Program-made: the position numbers and the translations under genes
Notes under the pieces: generated by a model
Databases searched by the model: none
Told to the model about the DNA's origin: nothing
Seen by the model: only the letters and a program-made list of their open reading frames with translations
From: Paguma larvata
Taxonomy: Eukaryota; Chordata; Mammalia; Carnivora; Viverridae
Direction of reading: 5' to 3'
DNA: 64,000 bases
Assembly: GCA_030068075.1 (NCBI GenBank)
Contig: CM057842.1
Coordinates: 43,052,659-43,116,658, forward strand
Shown: piece by piece, positions 46,503-58,408 of the stretch
Layout of the letters: each line of letters opens with the position of its first letter
Numbering within the stretch: the first letter of the stretch is position 1

Positions 46503-49224
46503 GTAAGTTTGCCTTTCCACTTTATCATTTGTAGTGCTTTCAGACCTTGGTATTCGAAGTATAAACCAAGAGGTTTGCATTCAGCCTTTTTCAGAAAAGA
46601 TTGTTCAGAATAGGACTGTATAAAACCCTTGATTTGCTGCTAATTAGGATTCTCTGGGTGTTTCCGGGTGTGGAGAGTGAGGGTGGAGGGCAAGGATGTT
46701 GATGGAGCAGAGAGGAAGAAATTAGGCTGAGGTGTTTGGGAGATGGATATTAGTGTGAACGCACTTGCAAAGGAACCGTTTTTCCTCCTGCCATTAAGCT
46801 GTAAACTTGACGCAGGAAACATTTTGTTATTCCTCCTTCCTGATTTATTTTTTTAAAGCTATATGCTTTTCTTCCTTTGAATTTTGATTTGGGGCTCATG
46901 TTAATTCTTTGTAACTGCTCCTATCTGATAGCAATTTAGTGTGATGCCATGAACATTTCAAAATGCACACTCCCGAAATTTAGTTATCAGAGTGGAGCAT
47001 GGCAAATCTCTCTCACCCCAAAGACTTTATGTGCAGCTGCTCCTATTCCAATCAAATTATCGGCATTGATCCAAACATAATATAAATGTAAAAGTGCTAG
47101 CACGTGGTCGTCAATTTAGCCAATCTTGGAAACCCCGTTAGGGTATCAATTTGAAATCCAAAAAGGAATTTCACTGGATAGGCATTTTGAAGGCAAATAG
47201 AGTTCTGCCAAACTGGAACATGCCAGAAGCCCATCTTTCTGGGCATTGAAAGTAAATATTGTAGGTTGATAATTATTCAAGAATGGTTTAAATACACAAC
47301 AATGTATATTAAAATACTGAGAGTAGCTCTTCAGGGGCAAGTTGTGGCAGAAATTTTAAACGTTCTTATTTTTTGCAATAACAAATATCACAAAAGTCTA
47401 TTTATTTCTTCAATTCTTCCAAAACATTTTGGTTTTAAGATACAGCCAGAGATTTTGCTCATTAGTCATGAAACGTTCTTTAGAAACATGATTGGAAACT
47501 GAGTGGAGATTTCAAGTGTCAGCTCGTTTGCAGAGAACTCTCTCACATGACCATCAGCATTTGACACTCACACATCTGATGTATCTGGGGTGACAGAAGA
47601 GCCCACGTGGTTCTAGAAGGTACTTCACCTGATTGCCTGGGCAATGGTTGTTTGAATAAATTCGCACACTTCTTTAATCATTCATCTTTCTTCAGCAATT
47701 ATAAAGAACTAATTCTACTCAAGCCACCTGATGGACTTGATATTTGATCTTTGCTCTTTCTTAAACTGTGATAGTTGATCCCTTATTTGGTTGGTTGCAA
47801 AGCAAGACGCCATAGTTAACTGACAGGGAAAACAAAGCACCAAGAGTTACACATTTGTTTAGCGAGATACTATTGATGTATTTTTTAAGTGTTTAGGGCA
47901 CATTTTTCTCACCAGTGTAATAATTATTCCTTATATGTCAGGTAAGGACAACCTGAAAATAGGTTAATGGCCAATGTTTTTTTCTTTTTTATTAGTTTAA
48001 TACACAATACACTTTTTAGTTCAGCTGTGGTTGTTCCCAAGTGTTATTTGAGTTGCTCAACTAATTGAATACAGTTATTTTCACTTTTGTGGTTTTCTTT
48101 TAAGTTAAATCTCTGTTTTGAGTATGTTATGAAGCTATGGAATGTTCTGTAAACAAGACTGGGCATAGTACGTCCTAGTGGGTCAAAGTTTTTCTCCCCT
48201 GGAAAAAGAATACTCGAGAGTTACTGTTCTAAAGAATCAAATTTGTCACTGGCCCTCAGCCTTGTGCAGTAAAATGTTTTTTTTTTTCTTCAGGGATCCT
48301 GCCCTGGAGATGAAAATCACATTCTAACAGTGTTTCCCTTTTAAATGGAGTTATCTGTGTCCATGCATGGGGGAAAAAGCAGAATGAAATTTGCCTGCTT
48401 TCTGTAGATAACTCAGCTTTTTTCTCAGTTGTCAACCACCCTTGGTGTTAGAAGCTTGTCAGATCAGTTGACTTTAATAGTGTTTGGCTGTTGCATTTGT
48501 GTTTATTCTTTTGTTTTTCCTCAACTAGCATAACAGTGACACAGAAATTATCGAACTGTTTTCATTGTCACAGGAGAGATTAATTATACAAAAGTGCTTG
48601 ATTGTCATTTTTTTTCCTCTCATATTTTTGGTCTCTATTGGTTTTTCCCAATGCTGAGTTCCTAATATCCAGCTGTCTAGATCTCCAATTTCAATGAGTT
48701 ATTATAATTAAAATCACTACATAAGATCACAAAAAGGGAGAAAATGGTCCCAGTCACTTATCCATGAATGTTCTGCCTTTGTTGACCAGAGAATTCTTAC
48801 AACATTAAGATGTGCTGTGCTCAGCGATTATAAACCATGGGTTTGAGATTAGAAACTTGCTTCTCTTTTATGGTTTCAAGTTGTCATGTTCTGTTCATCA
48901 GAGTCTCCACATCAACAATAGGTGTGCTAACTTCTTATCTGGCTTAGAAAAATGGCAGTTTTTCTCATTTTACACTGAAATGATTTAAACTTCCTCCCAT
49001 GCTGGGCATGATTCAGTTGCTTCCATCTTCCCTGTTTCAGAATGATGGAAGCCCCTATTCTTGGTTGGTGGGCTCCCACTGTAGCTGTATCTTTAGTTTT
49101 GCATGTGCTACTTGTGTTTGGGATGTGTGAAGAATTAAAACTAGTTCAGGTATAAAATATTTTATCCTTCTCTATCTTCCCATTTTAGTTTTGCCTTGAC
49201 TTACACTTGACCAGAGTGGTCTAG
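46503..49224. other. Intron, mostly unique sequence
   Basis: No repeat could be named. The interval has low repeat load and moderate AT content, and nothing exon-like is seen. Confidence 0.5.
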
Positions 49225-49340
49225 TCTTTGTTTTGTTTTTTTGAGTATGGTTGACCCACAATGCGACATTAGTTTCAGGCATACAATACAGTGACTGGAT
49301 AAGTTTATACATTATGCAGTGTGTTCTAGTTTTAATCTGC
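49225..49340. mobile_element. Possible L1-related fragment
   Basis: GTATGGTTGACCCACAATGC, TTAGTTTCAGGCATACAATA and ACATTATGCAG recall a common L1 segment (agttgacatacaatg... tagtttcaggtgtac). Confidence 0.45.
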
Positions 49341-49482
49341 TCTTTCCAACATTTTTCAACATAAAAAACATTCTACAAATAGATCTGTATTTTTCAACAG
49401 CAAAATACAATGGATCTTTGTTGCTAAAGGTAGAAATTTTCCAAAAGGTAGAAATTTTTCAAAAGTGATTTTAATGTATTAT

Positions 49483-49515
49483 TAGTTCAACAAATATTTT
49501 CACTGCCTACCATAT
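49483..49515 (-). mobile_element. L2 LINE relic, left piece
   Basis: TTCAACAAATATTTTCACTG followed by CCTACCATAT is the 3' end of a reverse L2 (ttcaacaaatatttattgagcacctactatg). It is continued from 49888. Confidence 0.6.
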
Positions 49516-49887
49516 TGTGGTGCATCCTGATGAATGGAGTGGGGGCTGGCAGCATGAGGCAGTGAAAGAATTCACTGAAGGCAGAACAAAGGGCTTAGAA
49601 GTCTATTGAATACACTGCAAGGGAGCAGAAGGCAGGACAGCTAAGAAAAGACTGCCACAAGGTGGTGGTGAGGGGCTGTAGTTATAGGGCAGAGTGGTGG
49701 AGTATGGGAAATGTATAGAGCTTTTCCTTTCTTAGTAATCTTAGGAACTGTGCCTGGTCGTATTTGGTCAGTTAGAGCCTGTCTTCCGAGGTGATTTGCT
49801 TAATGAGCCTGTTTGCATTCAGCTCAGTGGTCACTGTGTGCCTTGATCAAGTTTCCATTGTTCCAGCCTGTTGCCTGAAAGAGGGCT
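49516..49887. mobile_element. Unidentified 372-bp insert within an L2, flanked by CTACCATAT
   Basis: CTACCATAT stands at 49507-49515 and again at 49888-49896, exactly where the L2 match breaks and resumes. The insert starts TGTGGTGCATCC. On the minus strand it has a CAATAGACTTCT string that could be a worn polyadenylation region, followed by TTCTTTCACTGCC and a final CCACA. That would fit a reverse solo LTR, but the opposite end does not read TG/CA clearly and a 9-bp duplication is long for an LTR. Confidence 0.55.
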
Positions 49888-50600
49888 CTACCATATGGCA
49901 GACCATGTTACGCACTAGGGTTGCAGGACAAATCTCTGCCCTCAAAGAGCTTATATTTTACTAGAAGTCGAAAGACAATACACTAGTAAGCAAATAAATG
50001 AGCCAGAAGATTTCATATTGTGTGATAAGAATTATGATGAAAATAATTAGGATGATGTGACAGAAAAAAACTAGGAGCAGGAGAAAGGCTTCATAAATAA
50101 GGCTGTCAGGGAAGACTCGTCCGAGAATTGAATTCTGAGCCGAAACCCGAAGGATGAGAAAGAGCCAGACTTTCGAGAAAAGTGCATTCCAGGCAGAACG
50201 GAAGGAATTGCAAAGACCCTGAGACAGGAAACTACTTGACATGTTTGAGCTACATCGAGGAAGCCAATACAACTAAATTACGGTGAGAAAGGGCAAAAGT
50301 GTTGAAACATAAGAGAACAACAGATTATCCAGTACTCTATAAGCCAGGCACAGAGTTTGGGTTTTATTCTGAGTATAAAGGGAAGATATTAAGCAGGGAA
50401 ATGACTTAATATGATTCATGTCTTTAGAAGACCACGGTGGTTTATTTGTGGTGAATAGATGATGGAGAACCCAGAATAAACACAGGACGACCAGTCAGGA
50501 TCCGTGATGGTGGCTAGGACTCTAGAAAGGAAAATAAATAGAGTCTTGGGGTATATTTTGGAGGTACAACTGGTAAGACAGTTTGTAGATGGAACTGATT
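49888..50600 (-). mobile_element. L2 LINE relic, right piece
   Basis: CTCTGCCCTCAAAGAGCTTAT, GTGCATTCCAGGCAGAACGG, GCAAAGACCCTGAGACAGGA, AAGCAGGGAAATGACTTAAT and TATATTTTGGAGGTACAACTG follow reverse L2 in order. Confidence 0.7.
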
Positions 50601-50682
50601 GCCAAAGAATTTATGTAGCCAATGTAAGTTTGTATAGTAAGACACAGAGCTAGATTCCAAATGCATGTCTGTTCCTTCATCC

Positions 50683-50877
50683 TAGAGGTCCTTGTACTTC
50701 CATGTGCATCAGAATAACATAGGAATTTATTAAAATGCTGAATGTTGGGCCCTACCCCCAGAGGTCCTGATTCTGTAGGGCTGGGGTGGGACCTCAGAAT
50801 GTGCATTTTTAAAAAGTTATACTTCAGTAATGCTGATGCACTTTGTCTAGTGTCCACGTTGTGTGAATCGTTACTCC
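50683..50877 (-). mobile_element. MER5A-like hAT relic
   Basis: GTGCATCAGAATAACATAGG, GGGCCCTACCCCCAGAGGTC, GGGCTGGGGTGGGACCTCAG and ATGTGCATTTTTAAAAAG match MER5A on the reverse strand. Confidence 0.88.
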
Positions 50878-51295
50878 CTGCTAAGCTGTCTGCAACTGGT
50901 AGAGTGAAGCAGAGATTAAATTACACGCAGGCGAAGGTGTTCTGGTTCTCTTCAAAGCCAACAGCTCGCCGACACATCCGGCATTGTAGCCAGTCTACAC
51001 AGACAAGTAGAATGAGGGTGTTAAAGTAATTATCTTTGAAGAAGGGAAAGGAAAGTATAAAATGGATTTAATTCACTTGATAATTACTCATTTTTCCACC
51101 TCATTGTGTCTGTATAGTCACTTCCTTTTTTTTTCACATATAGACCAATAGTATTATAGTCATCATTTAGAAGAATGAAGTGTGAACTGAAAGAACTTGA
51201 TATTTAATAGCTTTTGTATAATTCCTCCTATATGTAACAGGTGTTAAGAGAGTAAAATCATCTTCACCATTAAGAAATAGAGAATATAGTATTTG

Positions 51296-51475
51296 AGCAG
51301 GCTATAATTCATAGAATCCTGTCACATTTGAGCTGGAAGGAACTATTGGGGCCAACCCTTTTATTTTTATAGGTAAAGAAAATAAAGCCCAGAGTCATGA
51401 ATTAAGTTACCCAAGATCATACAGTGAGTGAGAATCACAGCTACGGCTAGAACTGCTCTTTCTGTTATACTGCGT
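51296..51475 (-). mobile_element. MIR-related SINE relic
   Basis: TTTGAGCTGGAAGGAACTAT, ATAGGTAAAGAAAATAAAGC and GATCATACAGTGAGTGAGAA resemble the reverse MIR group. Confidence 0.6.
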
Positions 51476-52378
51476 GTGTTCTTTTTCCTGCCAATAAGAC
51501 ATTTTAATACAGTAGGTAAGGGGCAAATTCATTAATCATCCAGATACTTTTTCTGCATATTTCCCCACAATAATTGTCATAAATGAAAACATCCAGATGG
51601 ATAATTGACTTTCTTTCTTCTTATTTTCTAAGATAATCAACTGATTGAGTCCGAAAGAGCTCTTTTTATTTTCCTTTCCCAATTATATATATAGCTGTAT
51701 ATCTAGACCTTGTATGCTATAGTCTTTTGGCTTAAATGGCAAAACTGTAGGCTCGATGGCTCTGCAGACAGTGTTTGAGTATCTCTGAGGTCATCGACAA
51801 GTGAATACAGAAGCATAATGCAGCATAGCATACTAATTTCCCCCTGGATATGCTGCATATCTGTGATCACTAGATAATATTCAGCCCTGCAAAGTGGCTT
51901 AAAGGACATAGTGACCAAAAAATGAACACAACACTTAAGGTAATTTTGCAGTAGAGCAATAGTCTGCTTAATTGTCCTGATATGGAGACCCTTGATTTCT
52001 CTCAGCATCACTAAAATAAAGTCAACAATTTTTGTTTCTTCTTTTGTCTGGTAGTTCCATTAAAATGGCTTGCTGCAAATTTCAAGAGGTGCATACTGAG
52101 AACATACTGTAAATAAGGGTCAGTGGGAAGTAATACAGAGGTGGAGATGCAAGGCCCTTACCCCAAGAGAAGCTTCAGACTAGGGAAGAAAAAGTCATAT
52201 CAAGGACAATATATTGAAATTCAATTCAAAGCCTTCCCTCTTTATTGCCATAGAAGGCAGAGGTACTGTTATAATTTTCATCCAGCAAGGAATACTGTTT
52301 AAATATACTTGTAGCAAGTTTTACATAAGTAGGTTCATTTATCTGTGAAAGTTTCTGTGTTTATCTAAAGTAGGAGTT
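51476..52378. other. Intron, no recognised feature
   Basis: Nothing could be supported. A reverse frame at 51703-52011 has no family resemblance. Confidence 0.45.
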
Positions 52379-52828
52379 CTCAAACTTTTGGTTTCAAGAC
52401 CCCTTTTCACCCTTAAAAATTATTAAATACTCTCAAAGAATTTTACTTATATAGTTTATATCTACTAATATATCCCATATTAAAAATTAAAACAGAATTT
52501 AATATACTACTTTATTTTAAAATGACATGTTAACATATTTAACATATTTTTAGAAAACTGATTATGTTTTTCCACAGAGAAACTAATAAGAAAAGGGGCA
52601 TCGCTTATGTGTTTGCAAATCACTTTAATGTCTGTCCTAACAGAAGGAAGCTGAACTCTTATCTGTGCTTCTTTGTTCAGTCAGTCATGATGTATTGTTT
52701 TGGCTGAAGTACATGAAGAAAATCCCATACAGATAGGTAGTTGGAAAGAAAAGATCTTATGGGCTCTCTGAAAGAGACCTGGGAAATCCCAGTGGTCCTT
52801 TGACCACACTTTGGAAACACAGGTCCAA
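52379..52828. mobile_element. Internally deleted hAT DNA transposon
   Basis: It begins GTTCTCAAACTTTTGGTTTC and ends GACCACACTTTGGAAACAC, imperfect inverted ends. Between them ATTATTAAATACTCTCAAAG, GCAAATCACTTTAATGTCTG, TTTTGGCTGAAGTACATGAA and AAGAGACCTGGGAAATCCCAG match a familiar hAT-Charlie-type element that is normally longer, so the centre-right is deleted. The family name is not assigned. Confidence 0.75.
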
Positions 52829-52889
52829 AAAATGCTCACATCACGACTTATGGTGAGGTTGTACATTTTGAGAACCTATAGATAGAGCT

Positions 52890-53075
52890 GCCCATCCTAA
52901 CTGGACCACTTTCTGAATTGAGACCATACTATTTCTAGGCCTCATCTGTAAAATGAGGATGATTCCACTTAACCTACAGGTTATTATGGGGTTGAGAAAT
53001 AACATATATAAAGTGAGGCTGATGAGATACCCCACAAACACATAGTGTCAGTGCTTGGTAGTATTTTGCTCATAA
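52890..53075 (+). mobile_element. MIR relic
   Basis: AGGCCTCATCTGTAAAATGAGG, ATGATTCCACTTAACCTACA, GGGTTGAGAAATAACATATA and GTCAGTGCTTGGTA match forward MIR. Confidence 0.75.
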
Positions 53076-53319
53076 GGTGGATAGGGGAAGGAGAAGGAAG
53101 GGATAAATTCAACCCAGGAAGAGAAGACTCTGAGAATCACTAGGTATTGATTATGTTGAAAATTAAAGGGAAGGCTAGAGTATTAGCTTGTTTTTTGTGG
53201 GTAGAAGTGAGCTTAGTGAACCAGCTGTAATGTCTTACAAAAACAATACAAATGGTGACACAAAACAGTCTGTTTGTGCCAAATGAACTGTATGTGTTCA
53301 GAAGAATTGCTATTGGCAG

Positions 53320-53600
53320 ATCAGAGAAGGCTTCATAGAGGAGCTGTTTCTTCAGAGTAAAAACAGGTTAGGGATAGCAGGGAGGGAAATAGTCCAAAAG
53401 ACAAAATGTTAAGAACAAAGGTATGAGGAAGAACTGACTTATTGGACTTGAGGATAAAGAAGACTCTTACTTGACAGGAGCAATGTGTTTGCTGGGCATA
53501 GTTAGAGAGAAAGTAAGAGAACTGTGTGGAACAAGATGACAGAGTACTTTAAATATTAGCCTAAAAATATGAAATGATGGTAATGTTCTCTTAGTATATA
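53320..53600 (-). mobile_element. Possible L2-like relic
   Basis: GAAGGCTTCATAGAGGAGCTG followed by purine-rich text resembles worn reverse L2. Low confidence. Confidence 0.35.
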
Positions 53601-54590
53601 TAACAATTAAAGTGTGCAAAGCACAGTCACAAATCTTGTCCATTATCTCACACAGAGATTATTTCCTACAATCGCATCTGTTATATTTATTAGCAAATAC
53701 CTATTAATAGAAATATGCTTGCTTTTGGTTGCCTTCACATAGTCAGCTTTTATCTGTTGTGCAGAGTCTATCATTGTTACCTATGAGAGGCGTGGCCTGA
53801 TGGTATTGCCATCTCCAGAAGCAAAAGTACAGTACAGAGGTGAAGAGACCCTAAATAGGAGTGTCTGAGTGAAGAACAAAGTAACAGAGAACCTGGGAGA
53901 CCCAAGAATTCAGTTAGTTCAAGATACAATCTTAAGACTTAGCATATTAAAGTTAGAAGAGACTTTGGACACTGTCAAGTCCAGCCTCTCTTCAATTTAA
54001 ATGTAAAAAGAAATTTGAATCTCCAGGATCCAAATCCAAGATAAGATTTAGATGGCTTCAGTATAGTATTTTTCAAAGTGTACATGTTGTTTAATCATCA
54101 AGTTCCTTTTTTTTTCACATGAAATTCTCAATATTTAAAAGAAAGCATAGCTTCTCTAGTTGAAGAAAATAACTTCCTAGAGCCCCTCAGAACTTTGCAG
54201 AATTGAATTTGAAACCCCCCATAGTAGGATGCTTACCTGCTCTCATGTGTAGAGTAGATGAGAGCCTGAAGTCAGAGGATGGGAAATGAGGACGGCTGAA
54301 CAATTCGGACCCTACCTCAGGACGCAATATGAGTATTTCTGGTAAAGCCGGTCTTTCCGTTCAATGGAAATGGAAAGTTAGGGTTTTCTGCAAATGGGAA
54401 TCAAGGGTTTCAGGGAAGACTATAAGGATGAGTTGGAATAGTCTCTACGGTAAGGTTTGAAAATGAATAGTTGAAGTGCTAGTGCTGGGAACTTTTGGTT
54501 TCATGGTGAAAATAATAAGAATATCTCAGTGATTCTGTCAACAGTCCAAAATTCCAGTCTGGAGATTAGAATTTAGGAAGCAACTCTACA

Positions 54591-54656
54591 TATACGTATA
54601 CATATACGTATACGTATACGTATACATATACATACACATATACATATACATATACA
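54591..54656. repeat. TATACG/TATACA alternating simple repeat
   Basis: Units of TATACG and TATACA alternate for about 66 bases, an alternating purine-pyrimidine tract with several CpG. It probably arose from TATACG by CpG decay to TATACA. Confidence 0.93.
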
Positions 54657-55507
54657 TCCATAGATGGTAAATTGAATCCAAGTAATTATCTTCAGGTTAA
54701 TAAAACCCACTACTAAGGAACTTCTTAAGCAATGTTAGCCAAACCTCTGCATTCTCTGGAGGTGACTCATCTTCTCCAAGACTGCGTAAGCAACTAGAAA
54801 CCGTTTCAAATGGCTACTGGATCATCTTCGCGACCGTAATTTAAATGTTTTTTTCCCAGCACATGCTTTCTTTTATGTTTTTAAATTTGTAAGTTCTAAG
54901 GCTCATGATGGCAATTCTTCCTATTAGAAATTTCTGTTTTTGGAGAATCAGATATCTAGGTTGAGATCTAGGTTGAGATCTAGATTTGAGAATTGTTTGT
55001 CCACTAAGTTCAAATTATATCCATCTGCAATATAAATTCTTTTTGGATATGATGCTTACATGATTCTAGTGTCTGGAATGTACAAATATTTAGGTCATTT
55101 CTGGCAGTTATTGCATAAAAGATTGAAATGAAAAGATTGTTCATCTATCCAAGAGACTAACGATGTCACAAGGTCAAATCCAACACAGTCATCTAATCTT
55201 ATATTTGAATTTGTAGCTTGAGAACAAGATGAGATGTTTCAGGAAGGGGATTCTTCTGTTTCAAATCTTGAAAGAACATGAATAGCCAAAATGGATGGTG
55301 TATGTGGATGTAATTAATTCTGTTTAATGTGTGGGATCTACATATATGACCCAAAAAGGCATTTAAACACAATTTGCTTTCTGAAATACTAGTGCTATAC
55401 CAACCTGTTCAGGTCTTACTTAGAGATCTTATTTAGACATAGAGTCATAAAAGGTAGTTAAAACTAGATGCCAAGTAATAAGTACCATAGACCCATATGT
55501 ATTAGCC

Positions 55508-55527
55508 AAAAAAAAAAAAAAAAAAAA
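55508..55527 (+). repeat. Poly-A tract
   Basis: About 20 consecutive A without a recognisable retroelement body upstream. Confidence 0.9.
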
Positions 55528-57539
55528 GTCATGATTTCATCATGCATTAAAGTGGACCATTTGTTATACAAAGACTTTCAAGGAGGTGAGCTAAAGAGGT
55601 ATGGAGACATATAAACAATTTTCATCAGCCACAGACTCCATACAGGAAACGCATTACTTAGATCTGTTTCATCCCATCTATGTGAGTGGCAGCAGAAATC
55701 TTCACTGCTTGGGCATTTGCTCTATAGATCTGCAACTGGTATGTTAAAAAGTAAGATTATCTCATTCTTTGCCATTTACATAATATGATATTCTTTTCCT
55801 CAACCTGGGCCCTTGTCCAAGTATTTACCTCAAAAGGATATGTTTTTATCATTTCGCATTTGGCTTCTATGAATTAATTTTACTTAAAAACAAAGAAAGC
55901 ACATGACGATATCTTACATCAGCTGAATTAGTTTGTGATTTCACCTTGACCGGCACAAATAACTACCATTGAGCATTCTTGTCAAGCACCTTAACCTCCA
56001 TAACCCTGTTGGAAGAGACAAAATGAGCCCATGGAAGTAATTAGTTAGAAATTTGCAAAGTCTTTGAAAAATCCTCTCAAGACTCTCCCTGCCCTGTCCC
56101 ATCTCTTTTTTGTGTGTGAGATGGCAAGGGTTTGCTTCCAGCTTTCTTTATTTTTGAAAGAATGCCATGAATAAGCCCAAGTGTTGCAGGAAATCTGTGA
56201 CATTGAAATCTCCGGCTCTGCACGTAGTTTTGATGTTTGCTTTTTGAACTTTAACTTGACATTGCTTCATAAGTTACATTTGCCCTTCCATTTATTTTTC
56301 CCTCGGTCTCTTTGAAAAGTTTGGCTTAGTTGTTAATATTCCACATAGATTTCTGTAGCTTTTCTTGTTTGCTTTGTTTTCATGGACTCTGTGGGGGGTA
56401 AATATTCAGCAGGTTGAATGTGAAATCAGGCACACAACTGCCATTAGCGCTATCAGGGTTACACATCAAATTCTCGAAGCAGAGAACAGAAAAGGTATCT
56501 GCCTTTTGAGCTCCCTTTGCATTAGCAGCAGGAAGATACAGAACAATGGCAGACTTGCAGCTCTTTCAAGGATGAAGGTTATAACCTTTCGTTCAAGTTA
56601 ATGCTTGTTGATGTTATAACTTTTTTTTTTTTTTTTGGAAATCTACCCTTTCAGTCTTCCCTCATATGCAGCAATGCATCATCTCCATCAGTAGAAGATT
56701 TATAAAATTGTGTTTTGCTCTTTGAAAAATATGCAATTGTTTGTAGCTGGGAAAAGGAGAAAGCAACATTTATTCAAGGACCTAGAGACCTCTGCTGGTT
56801 AAGTGACTCGTTGAGTGTTTTTCTAGTTTTGTTTATTAGTAAGTAGGTAAGATAGACAACTTAGCCTCAACACTAGTGATTTCCTTTTGAATTAAATTAT
56901 AGATGATTTGAAGCCTCACTAAATGAAGCTACTGAGGTCAAGTCAGCAAAGAGACATGTTAAGAATATTGAGTAGCATCTTCTAATTAAATACTGATAAT
57001 AATTCTAACTATTAGGTTTCTGTTGGTAGGCATTACCCTATAGAAATTGCCCTGTGAGAAAAAAACATTCCAGAATGTTAGTTGTAGTTCTTTTCTGCAT
57101 GAACTTTGAAATAAAGGTCTTCTACTTAAGTACATTTGCCATTACAGTTAACAAGAGCATGAATTGTGCTTTAGGCAAGACCTAGTATTTATAAAGACAT
57201 TTTATGGAATGTGAAATTAACATTGTCTTTATCTCTGTTGACAACAAGGATAAAAAACCATGAAGAATGAGAAACGTAGTGTAATTTGGGTAGTAAGAAT
57301 GGTGTAGAGTGGTGGGCTGTCTTGAATTCCTATTAGACTGTGGGAAAGAGGATTTCCTATGAAAGTTTTGGTGGAACTCAGGATTCATTCAGAGATTTGG
57401 GATTCTGGAGCCATACTCTTGTGCATAACATTCTATCAATATGAAATAAGTTATTAATAAACAATGATATAGTCTAGAAGGAGAAAGAAATCGCAAAATT
57501 ATCTATATAGTATGTAGAAGTTAAGTGTGTTACTTAGGA

Positions 57540-57965
57540 GGAGACTAAGCTGCTCTAATAGAGAGACCCAAAAATATACTGGCTTAAAAAAATAAGTTTA
57601 CTTCTCTCTCACAAATTTCCCCCAAAATCTGCTGGTGAGTCTGGGGTTACTTTGCTCTAGTAGATCATTCAAAGTCCATGATTAGTCTGCATTTTTATCC
57701 TTTGTAGCTGCTATTTCTGACCCCAAGCCTGCTTCACTTTTTTTTCCCCCCATCATCAGTATGGGGCAATGAGATTCCAGGGCAAGATCTTTTAGTAAAC
57801 AACTTGGAAGTTGCTCTCACTACTTTCACATCGGTACCCTGAGCTTGAACCTAGTCACATGGTTACCTCCAACTGCAAAGGAATCTGGGAAATATAGTGT
57901 GTATCTAGGAAAACATGCTCCCAGCCAGATATGGTGGGACGGTGTGGGATATTTCTCCTACAAAA
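57540..57965. mobile_element. Possible old interspersed repeat, family not assigned
   Basis: CTAGTCACATGGTTACCTCCA and CTGCAAAGGAATCTGGGAAA with AATATAGTG resemble a widespread mammalian repeat text (cacatggccacacctaactgcaagggaggctgggaaatgtagt). The whole segment may be LTR- or DNA-transposon-derived. Confidence 0.45.
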
Positions 57966-58271
57966 AGGGGAAAAAATAGCTACTTGGGGGAGAGGGACAG
58001 TTAATTTTGCCATATGGCAATGCTACTTTTATTTTCTGCCTTTAGCAATTAAAAGACCAGCCACATGGGCTGCAAAAACAGGACATTCAGAGTTGGACAT
58101 AGAGTGGGTTGTCTTCTAAAAGTACCCCCTGAACTCTTACCCAGCCTTGTAATTTGAATAACACCTGGAAAAATAATTTTATTACAAGCCTACTTTCGTC
58201 CCTCGATTGCATGTGATAGAAATAGATTGAACTGAATGTACATCTTTTCTTTGTTTTCTGAACTGCTATAG

Positions 58272-58408
58272 CTCAACCTAATTGGATTCAGAAAATAAAT
58301 GATACACATGTGGCCATTGAAGAAAATGTCTTTTGGGAATGTAGAGCAAATGGAAGGCCAAAACCTACATACAGGTGGCTAAAAAATGGTGAACCACTAT
58401 TAACTCGG
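58272..58408 (+). CDS. CNTN4: Contactin-4 exon: N-terminal half of Ig domain 4
   Basis: This is a 137-base exon. The acceptor is GAACTGCTATAG|CT, following a T-rich tract about 15 bases upstream. CT completes Ala (GCT). The donor is CGG|GTAAGC, leaving phase 0. Translation gives [19 protein letters not shown], then [20 protein letters not shown] and GEPLLTR. The first disulfide cysteine is the codon at 58340 and the core tryptophan the codon at 58376. An N-D-T sequon is present at 58298-58306. As I remember it, human CNTN4 has Ile in place of this Thr, so the site may be lineage-specific. Relative to that recalled sequence there are also Met-to-Ile and two Lys-to-Arg changes, all conservative. 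The acceptor has the weakest polypyrimidine tract of the five exons. Confidence 0.96.

Larger units (their letters stand above)
53601..57535. other. Intron, mostly unique sequence
   Basis: Nearly 4 kb in which only simple repeats (54591-54656, 55508-55527 and the T tract at 56620-56636), the small GAGATCTAGGTT triplication at 54958-54985 and a weak MIR-like end at 53940-53990 stand out. No exon-like segment was found. Confidence 0.5.

Noticed and set aside
54591..54656. Possible CRISPR-like or minisatellite array
   Set aside because: The units are hexamers without spacers, so it is simple sequence in a vertebrate intron.
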